NCBI GenBank assembly: GCA_963772675.1
Contig: CAVYYF010000007.1
Coordinates: 459,843 to 523,842 of the forward strand
Source of the DNA: JAKAGZ01 sp963772675
Lineage (GTDB): Bacteria; Bacteroidota; Ignavibacteria; Ignavibacteriales; Ignavibacteriaceae
Reading direction: 5' to 3'
DNA length: 64,000 bases
Made by a program: the position numbers and the translations under genes. This document shows, piece by piece, positions 1 to 9,559 of this stretch (positions are counted from its first letter, which is position 1; every line of letters begins with the position of its first letter). Below the pieces are notes generated by a model. The model did no database searches. It was not told where the DNA came from and saw only the letters and a list, made by a program, of their open reading frames with translations.

Positions 1-272
1 CCGGCTCAGATGTTAAACCATATGCAGATGCAGGACTCAGTCTTTGGTTTTCTTCAGGCGGTCCATATTTTGCAATTCGATTTGGTGGTGGGGCAAATTT
101 CAAGATTGCAAAAAATCTCTACATACCAGCTGACCTTCAAATCGGTCCGGTTTTCTACAGTACTAAAACAGTAGGTTTTGATCCAAACACTTTTCAGACA
201 ACAACGACCTCGAGCTCTAATACAATATTCTATGTTGCTATTACAACAGGAATCAGGTACGAGCTTCCTTAA
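1..272 (+). CDS. C-terminal part of an outer-membrane beta-barrel protein (5' end outside window)
   Basis: The frame is open from the left edge to a TAA at 270-272 and encodes about 89 residues. It reads as alternating aromatic and small residues (for example SLWFSSGGPYFAIRFGGGAN and NTIFYVAITTGIRYELP), the pattern of amphipathic beta strands in a porin-like or OmpA-like barrel. The last strand ends close to the C terminus, as in barrels inserted by BamA, although the terminal residue is proline rather than the usual aromatic. A rho-independent terminator follows 24 bases downstream, so this is the end of a transcription unit. No specific family can be named from this fragment. Confidence 0.6.
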   Translation, partial: GSDVKPYADAGLSLWFSSGGPYFAIRFGGGANFKIAKNLYIPADLQIGPVFYSTKTVGFDPNTFQTTTTSSSNTIFYVAITTGIRYELP

Positions 273-296
273 ATAATTAAATTAGAAGTTCAAAAT

Positions 297-322
297 AGCC
301 GGGTTCAGCCCGGCTTTTTTAT
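297..322 (+). terminator. Rho-independent terminator
   Basis: AGCCGGG (297-303), a five-base loop and CCCGGCT (309-315) form a perfect 7-bp GC-rich stem followed at once by a run of T. It lies just after the beta-barrel gene stop and before the permease gene. Confidence 0.9.
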
Positions 323-427
323 TTTCACCCTATTTATCATTTTTAAAACAATATCATATTGAAATATGAATAAGTATTATTAAGTTACTAACTTTATTAG
401 CATTACTTTAGAAATTGATGAAGTATA

Positions 428-1732
428 ATGACGGGAAAAACTAAAGATAACAAAATAGGATTTATTGAAGCAGCGTCAATAGGAATTGGCGGTATGGTGG
501 GTGGTGGAATTTTTGCGGTACTAGGGTTGGCTGTGCAATTATCCAAGGGAGGGGCCCCGGTTGCTTTTTTAATTGCAGGCATTGTTGCTCTTGTAACTTC
601 TTATTCATATTCTAAATTGTCAGTTTCTCTACCCGGTAAAGGAGGCACAGTTTCTTTCCTTGATAAAGCATTTGGGCCGGGGCTATTCACTGGCTCAATG
701 AATATACTTTTGTGGATAAGCTACATTATTATGCTTTCATTATATTCTTATGCATTTGGAAGCTATGCAAATGAATTATTCTTTGGAAGTTCTCAGGTAT
801 TTATCAAACATCTGTTTATAAGCGGAATTGTAATTGCAGTTACTGTTTTAAATATTTTTAGTGCTAAGCTAATAGGAGAAGCTGAAGATTTTATTGTTGC
901 TATAAAACTATTAATACTTATATTTTTCTGTGTTGTAGGTTTTTGGGGAATACAAACAGACAAACTGATGATAAGTCATTGGTCTCCTGCTTCAAACCTG
1001 GTTGCAGGTGGTTTCATTATCTTTCTTGCTTATGAAGGATTTGAATTAATTGCAAATACAGCTGGCGATGTTCGCAATCCCGAAAAAACTTTACCCCGGG
1101 CATTTTATGGTTCGGTTATTTTTGTCATTGTTCTTTATATTCTGGTAGCAACGGTCACAGTTGGAAATCTGCCGGTTGATAAAATTGTGGAAGCAAAAGA
1201 TTACGCGCTTGCAGTAGCTGCAAAACCTTTCCTTGGACAATTTGGAATTATTTTGATTTCAATTGCGGCCCTGCTTTCAACAACTTCAGCAATAAATGCA
1301 ACACTTTACGGATCCGCACGATTGAGTTACATAATAGCAAAAGATGGTGAACTACCAAAATTTTTAGAAGATAACGTCTGGGACAAACCTCTTGAAGGAT
1401 TATTACTTACTTCTGTTTTAACGCTACTTGTTGCAAATATTTTTGATTTGTCAAGTCTCTCTACTATGGGAAGTGCCGGATTTCTGCTGATATTTGCAGG
1501 CGTAAATCTTGCAAACGCCAAAATATCCCTGCAGACAAAAAGCAAAAAGTTTATATCATTAATAGGAGCAGGATTATGTATCGGTGCTCTTGTTAGTTTA
1601 ATTTGGCAGACTTTAAAAACTGATCCTGCACATATATGGGTATTGATTGGTATGGTTTTATTATCAGTAGGCATAGAAGGTGGTTTTAGAATTTTTTCGG
1701 GAAGAGAACTAAGAATTAATAAGAGCTCTTAG
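428..1732 (+). CDS. APC-superfamily amino-acid permease
   Basis: This 434-residue protein is almost entirely hydrophobic, with about twelve predicted membrane helices. It is likely an inner-membrane amino-acid or polyamine transporter. The first helix holds the glycine-rich APC signature GGMVGGGIFAVLG at residues 21-33, the unwound substrate-binding segment of LeuT-fold transporters. A second typical stretch is FLAYEGFELIANTAGDVRNPEKTLPRA in the middle (helix 6 and the following loop). The ATG at 428 is the first in-frame start. An ATG ten bases earlier is in another frame and stops quickly. No strong Shine-Dalgarno is visible. The gene stands alone between a terminator and a glycoside hydrolase gene. 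The substrate cannot be told from sequence. Confidence 0.88.
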   Translation: MTGKTKDNKIGFIEAASIGIGGMVGGGIFAVLGLAVQLSKGGAPVAFLIAGIVALVTSYSYSKLSVSLPGKGGTVSFLDKAFGPGLFTGSMNILLWISYIIMLSLYSYAFGSYANELFFGSSQVFIKHLFISGIVIAVTVLNIFSAKLIGEAEDFIVAIKLLILIFFCVVGFWGIQTDKLMISHWSPASNLVAGGFIIFLAYEGFELIANTAGDVRNPEKTLPRAFYGSVIFVIVLYILVATVTVGNLPVDKIVEAKDYALAVAAKPFLGQFGIILISIAALLSTTSAINATLYGSARLSYIIAKDGELPKFLEDNVWDKPLEGLLLTSVLTLLVANIFDLSSLSTMGSAGFLLIFAGVNLANAKISLQTKSKKFISLIGAGLCIGALVSLIWQTLKTDPAHIWVLIGMVLLSVGIEGGFRIFSGRELRINKSS

Positions 1733-1866
1733 TTCATTTGTTTTACATAACCATTACTAGTGTTTTCAAGTTTTGCTTCATTTCTTTTTTATTAAACATT
1801 TTATAAAATTCCATTATAAAAAGAAATTCATTATTTTGAATCATACTAAAATTTCCCGGATATAAA

Positions 1867-4220
1867 ATGAAGAACTTCATAGCCATTTCTTTTCTCATCT
1901 TTCTTTTCATAATTAAAAACTCATTAGCACAAAATTCACTTTATAAGGTTCAAGATATAATACCACACTCAGTTACTCCCTTTGACCTTACCGAAGTAAA
2001 ACTCCTTGACGGTCCATTCAAAAAGGCGATGGAGCTTGATGAAAGATACTTATTTGAACTCAATCCCGACAGGCTTTTAAGTTGGTTCAGGAAAGAATCC
2101 GGATTAAAACCAAAAGGCGAAGTTTACGGAGGCTGGGAATCTGATCAACTGGCGGGACATACGCTCGGGCATTATTTATCAGCTTGCTCAATGATGTATG
2201 CTTCAACAGGTAATAAGAAATTGCTGGACAGAGTTAACTATATAATAGATGAACTTGATACCTGCCAAACAGCAAACGGCAATGGATACGTTGCAGCAAT
2301 ACCCGGCGGCAAGCAATTGTTCAAGGAAATTTCTGAAAGAAATATAATATCAAATAAAACTTCCGGTTTCAGGTTAAACGGGATATGGTCTCCCTGGTAT
2401 ACAATTCATAAACTCTTTGCGGGATTAATGGATGCGCAAAAATATTGTGGAAATCAAAAAGCTCTAGTGATAGCTAAGAAATTGGGAGACTGGGCTTACA
2501 ATACAACAAAGGGTCTTACACATTCAGAATTTCAGCATATGCTTGTTTGTGAGTACGGCGGAATGAATGAAGCGATGGCAGAGCTTTACGCAAGAACAGG
2601 AGATAAAAAGTATCTTGATCTTGCAGAAAAGTTTTTTGATGACAAAGTCCTTGTTCCGCTTGAAAATCAAAAAGATATTTTAAATGGCTTACACTCAAAT
2701 ACACAAATTCCGAAAATAATCGGCTTAACAAGACTTTATAAATTAACAGGCAATGAGAAATATATTACAGCTGCGAAATTTTTCTGGAAGACAGTAGTAA
2801 ATCATCATTCATATATAACCGGCGGCAACAGCGAAAATGAATATTTTGGACAAGCTGACGACTTGAGTGCAAGACTCGATTCAAATACCTGCGAAACTTG
2901 TAACACATATAATATGTTAAAGCTCACCCGGAATTTATTTGAACTCGATCCAGAAACAGGAATATGCAGAATTTTACGAACGCGCATTGTATAATCATAT
3001 TCTTGCCTCACAAAATCCATAATACCGGAATGATGTGCTATTTTGTTCCGCTCGAACCGGGATCTTATAAAGATTACTCTACACCTTTTAATAGTTTCTG
3101 GTGCTGCGTTGGAACCGGGATGGAGAATCATTCAAAGTATGGTAGAAATATTTATTTCCATAATAATGATAGTCTTTTGGTAAATCTTTTTATTGCATCG
3201 AAAGTCCAGTGGCAAGAAAAAGGTCTAATTGTTACACAGCAAACAGAATTTCCCAATTCAGGTAAAGTACAATTTATTTTCGATTGTAAAAATCCGGTTA
3301 ATTTTTCGTTTCTTATCCGCCAGCCTGAATGGGCCGGGAAAGGGATTAATGTTTTAGTAAATGGTAAAAAAGAGACCCTTAATAGAGCTAGCAATGGATA
3401 TATCAAAATTACTGGAAAATGGAAAGACAAGGATATTATAGAAGTCAACTTACCATTGTTACTTCATCTGGATAGAATGACGGATGATAAAAGCGAAGCT
3501 GCAATTATGTACGGACCTCTGGTACTTGCAGGAAAACTTGGATCTGTTAATGATCCCTCAATAGAAAACTTAGACTACGTTCCTGATCTTGTTCCAGGTA
3601 GCAAAGAATTAAATGAGTGGATAAAACCTGTTAAAGGAGAAGTGAATACTTTTCGCACTGTAAATGTAGGACATCCTCGTGATATTACCTTGATTCCATT
3701 TTATAAAGCACAGGAAGAGCGATATTCTGTCTACTGGAATATTTTAACTCCTGAAGAATGGAAAGTTCGGTCGAAGGAAATAAAAGAAGAGAAAGCGAAT
3801 CTTAAAAAAATTCAGGATACTTCAATTGATTTTGTCCATCCGGGAATAGATGAACAGGAGACTGCACACAATTATAAAGGCGAAAACACCGGAACAGGTG
3901 AAGAAGACCATACAACATGGAGGGCAGCAAATAATGGCGGCTCGATGTCTTACGATCTTAAAGTCTCGCCTGACAATCCTGTTAAGCTTATTTGCAGATA
4001 TTGGGGAGGAATTCAAAAGGAAAGAGACTTTGACATTTTAGTAGATAGCAGAAAGATTGCAACTCAGCAATTACACAACGATAACCCCGGAAAGTTTTAT
4101 TTTGTTACTTATCCAATTAATGAAAAACTTACAAAGGGTAAAAAAACAATTACAGTCAAATTCGTTGCACCACAAAAAGGTGTCGCTGGCGGAGTTTTTG
4201 GAATATGGACAATAAAATAA
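1867..4220 (+). pseudogene. GH127-type beta-L-arabinofuranosidase-like glycoside hydrolase (DUF1680), broken by two frameshifts
   Basis: An N-terminal signal peptide (residues 1-21, ending SLAQ) leads into the DUF1680 barrel, with GGWESDQLAGHTLGHYLSA as a recognisable stretch. Reading frame 1 is open to 2994, but homology leaves it near 2950-2962. A short stretch in frame 2 then encodes YAEFYERALYNHILASQNP (2963-3019). Near 3020 the frame shifts again into the 2964-4220 frame (TGMMCYFVPL). The metal and catalytic motifs known from HypBA1 are present on both sides: CETC near 2890 (equivalent to Glu338/Cys340) and WCCVGTG near 3102 (Cys417/Cys418). About 250 C-terminal residues form an extra beta-rich region. 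Members remove arabinofuranose from plant glycans in the periplasm or outside the cell. As written, the two single-base shifts abolish the full product. They may be sequencing errors. Confidence 0.85.
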
Positions 4221-4261
4221 ATTTTGGATACTAAATTTTGAATTACCACATAGGAGATATA

Positions 4262-4756
4262 ATGGACAAGAGAATAAAATCAATAATAAATAAATATGAA
4301 AAAGTTTATAACGGTGCGCCGTGGTATGGAGATTCCATAACGAAAATTCTGAAAAATGTAAATCCCGGAATTGTGTTTAATAAAGTAGATAAAAAATCCC
4401 ATTCTATAGCAGAACTGGTTGCACATATGATCGGGTGGAGAGATATTGTGTTTAACCAGATAAATGGAAATAAGAAAGACAGAATAACTCAAAAAGAAAC
4501 CTTTAACTGGAAAAGGTTTGATAAAAACGAAAAGACTGCATGGGAAAGCCTCTTAATAGAGCTTAATAAAAATCAAATGAAGTATATCTCATTCCTAGCG
4601 AAAAAAGATGATGAATTTTTGAATGCGAAAATTCCAGGGAAAAGTCGGAATGCGGAATATTTGATAGAAGGAATTATTCAACACGATGTTTATCATCTGG
4701 GACAGATGGCCTTATTAAACAAGATTTTGAAACCAAAGATTACATTGCCTTATTAA
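4262..4756 (+). CDS. DinB-like (ClbS/DfsB-type) four-helix protein
   Basis: The start at 4262 is chosen because AGGAG lies six bases upstream (4252-4256); an in-frame alternative at 4238 has none. The 164-residue product is a helical-bundle protein of the DinB superfamily. The metal-ligand histidines expected of that fold are visible: VAHMIGWRD in helix 2 and IIQHDVYHLGQMALL near the C terminus. Family members include metal-dependent thiol transferases and ClbS-type resistance proteins, but the substrate cannot be predicted here. The gene follows the glycoside hydrolase by about 40 bases and precedes a barrel protein. Confidence 0.8.
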   Translation: MDKRIKSIINKYEKVYNGAPWYGDSITKILKNVNPGIVFNKVDKKSHSIAELVAHMIGWRDIVFNQINGNKKDRITQKETFNWKRFDKNEKTAWESLLIELNKNQMKYISFLAKKDDEFLNAKIPGKSRNAEYLIEGIIQHDVYHLGQMALLNKILKPKITLPY

Positions 4757-4808
4757 ATGATAATTGCTATATTCCAATAAACTTTTAGTATTCTCATTAT
4801 GGGGAAAA

Positions 4809-5462
4809 ATGAAAAAGATAATTTTATTTGCACTCTTCCTTTTTGTAATATCCTTTACAGAAGAAACTTACGCACAGAATAAATTTCATATTGGATTTAA
4901 TGGTGGTTACGTTCTACAGGGGCCAAGTAAAGGACTATTTGATGGTGGTGATAATGCGTGGACAATGGAATTAAATGCTTCTTATTCCATAAATCCAGAA
5001 ATAAAAGTTAATATACAATCCGCCTATTATAATTTCCCAAATTATAGAGTTTATTATAATAGAGTGGCAGCCTATCCTAATGAATTTAATTCAAATAGCA
5101 TAAACAATTCTTTTCAGATTGATCAAAGTGCTAAAATTTATCAATTCGCTTTCGGAGTAACTTTTGTAAGTAATAACACGAAGTGGATTCGACCTTTTAT
5201 TTCAGTAAATGCCGGATTATCTTTTTTTAACTATACAGTTTTAGTCTATAAGCAAAGTTATGGTCCTGCAGTGGTAATTCCACCTGTCGCTAAATCTTTA
5301 GAAACCAATAAAGGATTTGCATCAGTTGGCATCGGGATACAAATTCCCGTTACAGATAAATTTAATTTGAATTTACAAACAATTTGTTCTTCGACTCTTG
5401 ACAACTCTAAAAAGATTCAGAACTTTTTCCCGGTTTTATGTGGAATTGAATATTCTTTTTAG
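4809..5462 (+). CDS. Small outer-membrane beta-barrel protein
   Basis: The start at 4809 gives MKKIILFALFLFVISFTE and a signal peptide ending TYAQ at residues 20-23. The in-frame start at 4764 would put fifteen extra residues before it. The mature part is about 195 residues with alternating hydrophobic and polar residues (FHIGFNGGYVLQG, AKIYQFAFGVTFVSNN, PFISVNAGLSFFNYTV, FASVGIGIQIPVTD) and ends FFPVLCGIEYSF. The terminal phenylalanine fits a BamA-recognised barrel. It resembles the OmpW/PorT-like eight-strand barrels of Bacteroidota. The function is unknown. Confidence 0.7.
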   Translation: MKKIILFALFLFVISFTEETYAQNKFHIGFNGGYVLQGPSKGLFDGGDNAWTMELNASYSINPEIKVNIQSAYYNFPNYRVYYNRVAAYPNEFNSNSINNSFQIDQSAKIYQFAFGVTFVSNNTKWIRPFISVNAGLSFFNYTVLVYKQSYGPAVVIPPVAKSLETNKGFASVGIGIQIPVTDKFNLNLQTICSSTLDNSKKIQNFFPVLCGIEYSF

Positions 5463-5488
5463 GAAATTGGTCTGATAAGGAGATTGAT

Positions 5489-6202
5489 CTATTTTTTCAA
5501 CAACTCCATCATCTCTTTAACTGATCTTTCTATTCCAACAAACATCGCGTGAGCAATGACTGAATGGCCGATGCTTACTTCATCGATATCTGGAATTTCA
5601 CGAAATACTTTTACATTCTGATAATCGAGTCCGTGCCCGGCGTTAACTCCCATTCCAAGTTTTTTTGCGTGTTTAACCGCCGCACGGATTCTTTCCAGCT
5701 CATCGAACTGCTCTTCTTCTGAAAGTGCGTTTGCAAAAACCCCTGTATGAATTTCAATAAAATCAGAATGAATTTCGGCTGATGCATCAATCTGTTCCAG
5801 ATCGGGTTCAATAAAAAGTGATACCTCTATTTCAGCATTATGAAGTTCTTCAATTGTATCTTTTAACCTTGAAACATTATCAATTACATTCAGTCCCCCT
5901 TCGGTTGTAAGTTCCTGTCTTTTTTCAGGAACAAGCGTAGCAAGTTCAGGACTGACATCGCAGGCAATTTTGACAATCTCATCAACCGCGGCCATTTCAA
6001 GATCAAGTTTTGTTTTTATTAATTCGCGAAGTAAGCGAACATCTCTTTCGTTAATATGTCTCCTGTCTTCACGAAGGTGACAGACAATTCCATCCGCGCC
6101 GGCTTGTTCTGCAAGCAAGGCTGCAGTTACAGGATCAGGCTGCTGCCCACCCCTTGCATTCCTGACTGTAGCAAAATGATCAATGTTCAATGAAAATTTC
6201 AT
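5489..6202 (-). CDS. pdxJ: Pyridoxine 5'-phosphate synthase
   Basis: The 237-residue protein is a full-length PdxJ, a cytosolic TIM-barrel enzyme. It condenses 1-deoxy-D-xylulose 5-phosphate with 3-amino-2-oxopropyl phosphate to give pyridoxine 5'-phosphate in DXP-dependent vitamin B6 synthesis. Diagnostic stretches are NIDHFATVRNARGG at the N terminus, CHLREDRRHI, LDLEMAA (the catalytic glutamate region), LVPEKRQELTTEGGLNV and GVNAGHGLDYQNV. The start is supported by AGGAAAA a few bases upstream, which overlaps the stop codon of the gene before it. It is the second gene of a minus-strand pair with the CPBP protease gene, nine bases apart, so the two are probably co-transcribed. Confidence 0.97.
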   Translation of the reverse strand: MKFSLNIDHFATVRNARGGQQPDPVTAALLAEQAGADGIVCHLREDRRHINERDVRLLRELIKTKLDLEMAAVDEIVKIACDVSPELATLVPEKRQELTTEGGLNVIDNVSRLKDTIEELHNAEIEVSLFIEPDLEQIDASAEIHSDFIEIHTGVFANALSEEEQFDELERIRAAVKHAKKLGMGVNAGHGLDYQNVKVFREIPDIDEVSIGHSVIAHAMFVGIERSVKEMMELLKK

Positions 6203-6211
6203 TTCTTTTCC

Positions 6212-7048
6212 TTAAAAGATTTCTTTTATAATATTGATAAATGAACTTATCCCGATTCCAAAATCAGCCGCCCTATAACGCAACGCTGAGAATAAATCTA
6301 TTGTAAACATAACACTGATATGCACAATTACGCAATAAAGAAATGATCTTGTCCGGAAAGCAAGGATACCGAGAGCGATGCCGCCTATAATAGCGCTAAA
6401 AGTTTCCATAAATGGTTTGCCGTTATGTAGAATTACAAACGGTATCATTTGAATTAAAACTGCATAGTACCCAAATTTTTCTTCCAGTCCGAAAAGCATA
6501 AATCCGCGCCAGATAAATTCCCATGCAAACACGTACAGAAGTAGTCCCGCCTCAAAAATAAAGAACAAATTCCAGGATTCTTTTGTCCTTTGTAGTAACG
6601 GATAAGTTTTAACAAATGAAGATGATGAAGAAGCAAACCAGGAGATGACGAGCATTACTAAAATAAAATAGAAAGATATTTTTAGCCCAGCCCTGTAATC
6701 CCCTAGTTGTAAACCGAAATGTTTAGGTTTGTCTTTAAGAAATATTAAGATGACAAGAATCGGGATAAGAAAGAAGGTAAAAAAATCACCGACGAACCAG
6801 TAAATGAACTCATATAGGTCGATATTTTGACTGGCACTAAAATAATTAAAAAGGTTTAACCTAAAGAATCGTCTGGAAGTAAAGTACCAGGAAATAGTTT
6901 GTAATATGGCAATAGACAGAAAAACAATAATAACCTTTCTATCCATTCTACGAATGATTTGAGTCAATCTATTTAGTTCTGATTTCATATTGAAAAAATA
7001 AGCAAATATTTGTAAAATAGATTTTAATATCCATTGTTTAGACGCCAA
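6212..7048 (-). CDS. CPBP-family glutamic-type intramembrane protease
   Basis: The 278-residue protein has about seven or eight hydrophobic helices and the CPBP (Abi/CAAX protease) motifs: a glutamate-arginine motif in FAWEFIWRGFMLFG, a histidine motif in MIPFVILHNGKPF, and GGIALGILAFRTRS after it. In this family, represented by Rce1, a glutamate and histidines activate water for cleavage inside the membrane. The canonical motif is EExxxR; here the second glutamate is phenylalanine (EFIWR), a common variant. The first ATG is at 7048; an in-frame start at 6988 (MKSELNRL) would remove a 20-residue lead and is a fair alternative. It precedes pdxJ on the same strand. Confidence 0.82.
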   Translation of the reverse strand: MASKQWILKSILQIFAYFFNMKSELNRLTQIIRRMDRKVIIVFLSIAILQTISWYFTSRRFFRLNLFNYFSASQNIDLYEFIYWFVGDFFTFFLIPILVILIFLKDKPKHFGLQLGDYRAGLKISFYFILVMLVISWFASSSSSFVKTYPLLQRTKESWNLFFIFEAGLLLYVFAWEFIWRGFMLFGLEEKFGYYAVLIQMIPFVILHNGKPFMETFSAIIGGIALGILAFRTRSFLYCVIVHISVMFTIDLFSALRYRAADFGIGISSFINIIKEIF

Positions 7049-7176
7049 GTCACCCTATCCGGGAACTAAATATTGGTGAAATATTCTAAAAAAAATTACT
7101 ATCAAATTAAGCCCTAGAAAAGTTATAATTGTCCAATCATCATTAGGGGTTACGAATAAATAATTATGGGAGTCAT

Positions 7177-9334
7177 ATGAAACTGCTTAACAATCCTAAA
7201 AGTATATATTTATTGTTTTTTGTATTCATTGCCTTTAGCATATTTAATAATCTATCTGCCCAGACTTTAACTGATCCTCAAAAAGAAATAATATATATCT
7301 CTCCACAACCGGGTTCCCGCCTGGTAACGCCACAGTCAAATATTATAATAAGGTTTTCGGAAAAAATATCACCATTTATTAATTCCGCGACCTTTTTTAA
7401 TGTGTACGGAGCAGTTTCAGGAAAACACTCTGGCAAGATAATTTTAGCTGAAGATCAAACTACCCTATTATTTAATCCCGACCAGCCGTTTGCATATAAC
7501 GAGAAGGTTACAGTAAACTTGAACAATTCTGCAGGTGCACTTAACTGGCACAATTCACAGCTATCAAAATTTAATTTTTATACATCAAAAAATAACCTGA
7601 ACGCATTGTATAAGCCAAAACTTATTAATGAGTCGGAAATTATTAGCAACTGGAATTCGGGAAACTTTACTCAAAAACCTTCGGAACAGATGAAACTAAA
7701 CAAGAATGATGATCTTCCGTCTGATTTCCCCGTGCTTACTGTAGATACATCCAATAATCCATCCAGCGGATATTTATTTCTTGCAGCATACGTTTACAAC
7801 ACCAATAGCCCTTACGGCAGATATCTAATCATAGCTGATAATAATGGTACACCTCTTTATTATAAAAAAACTTCAGGCAGCGCAACGGATTTTAAAGTTC
7901 AACCTTCCGGGGTACTTTCTTATTTCGCTCCGTCTGCACATCAGTACTATATTATGAATACTTCATTCAAGATAATTGACAGTGTATCATGTAAAAACGG
8001 GTACAGTACCGATGCTCATGAACTAAGAATAACAACTGATGGGCATTATTATCTTCTAGGGACTGATGTTGAAACAGTTGATATGAGTCAGGTAGTCAGT
8101 GGTGGAGATTCTGCAGCACAAGTAACTGGTAATATCATCCAGGAACTTGATCAAAATAAAAATGTAGTTTTCCAATGGCGAACTTTTGACTACTTTAAAA
8201 TTACTGACGCTGTAGGAATTAAATCTTACTACACATACAATAGACTATGCACATGCAAATGCACTTGATATTGATACTGACGGAAATTTGCTTTTATCCT
8301 GCCGTAACATGAATGAAATTACAAAAATCGATACTAGTACAGGGGATATTATTTGGAGATTTGGAGGAAAGAACAATCACTTTACTTTTGTAAATGATAC
8401 ACTTGCATTTACCTATCAACATGCTATAAGACGACTCCCTAACGGTGATCTTACTATATTTGATGATGGCAACCTACATACACCCACATTCTCCAGGGCA
8501 GTGGAATATAAATTAAATGAATCTGATAGTACAGCTACTCTAGTTTGGCAATATAGAAATAATCCTGACATTTATGGCTTTGCAATGGGTTATGTCCAAA
8601 GATTGAATAATGGAAATACTTTAATTGGCTGGGGTGCTGCAAACAAAACCTTAACTGAAGTCACACCTTCAGGAAACATAACACTCGCAATGAACTTTCC
8701 TTTGAATGTCTGGAGTTACAGAGCTTATCGTTTCCCGTTTTTATTTATTGATTCGACTCTTGCTGGCAATGTATTTGCGCCTCAGGATAGTGCTGAAATA
8801 AATTGGCAATCATCAGGAATAGATTCAGTTAACATTTATTATTCAACCGATAATGGTAATAGCTGGAATACCATAGTCAATAATTATGATGCAGCTAAAG
8901 GATCATATAAGTGGTATGTACCCTCAGTTGAATCAGATCAATGTAAGATTAAAATTGTTAATGCAGACGCTCAAAGCTGGCACAATACATTTAAAAGTGA
9001 TTCGACATTTAGCATTGGAAATCCAACTGGCATAAGCTCTGAAACACATCCACAAGAGTATTCTCTATCTGCAAATTATCCGAATCCTTTTAATCCGAGT
9101 ACAACTATTAGTTACACTCTGCCTGTAACAAGTAATGTAAAAATTCGTGTTTATAACTTAATAGGTCAATTGGTTGCTGTACTAGTTAATACTGTGAAAC
9201 CAGCGGGAAATCATAATGTAGTTTTCGATGCATCGGATCTATCGTCAGGAGTTTATTTTGATGCTATTGACGCTATTTCTGTCGATGGTAAACGATATTA
9301 TTCAACCGTCAATAAAATGGTGCTAATTAAATAA
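7177..9334 (+). CDS. Secreted arylsulfotransferase-like propeller protein with type IX sorting domain (one frameshift)
   Basis: The start has GGGAG a few bases upstream. The order is: a signal peptide (residues 1-28), a bacterial Ig-like (Big_5/SbsA type) domain around 35-125 (SPQPGSRLVTPQSNIIIRFSEKI region), an arylsulfotransferase (ASST)-type beta propeller (DAHELRITTDGHYYLLG, GDIIWRFGGKNNHF, RRLPNGDLTIFDDGN), a small Ig-like region, and a type A T9SS C-terminal domain (YPNPFNPSTTISYTLP to the end). The frame is open to 8268, then broken by one extra A in the AAA at 8221-8223. From 8222 the other frame continues NLTTHTIDYAHANALDIDTD and runs to 9334. The domain order predicts export by Sec, passage through T9SS and anchoring on the cell surface. 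Sulfotransferase activity is not proven by sequence. Confidence 0.85.
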
Positions 9335-9385
9335 TCAAACTGAAAAACAAATAAAAGATAGAGTAATAATTTAATTAACTAAATA

Positions 9386-9407
9386 GCTTTTTGTTTCCAT
9401 AAAAAGC
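9386..9407. terminator. Candidate bidirectional hairpin between convergent genes
   Basis: GCTTTTT (9386-9392), an eight-base loop and AAAAAGC (9401-9407) form a perfect 7-bp stem that extends with one mismatch (AAAT/ATTT outside). It lies in the 225-base gap between the two tail-to-tail arylsulfotransferase-like genes, with T-rich sequence on both strands, so it could end transcripts from both sides. The stem is AT-rich and therefore weak. Confidence 0.45.
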
Positions 9408-9559
9408 CATTTGGTTAATGCTTATGCTAGATTCACCTCATATTTATGGACGTGTTAATTAGCGTAAAATTTGGTTTATAACTCTGGTTAATTTACTTGT
9501 ACTACCACTTAATTTTAAATTTACGATGCTGAGATATCGATATTAAAGTCTGCCCTTAT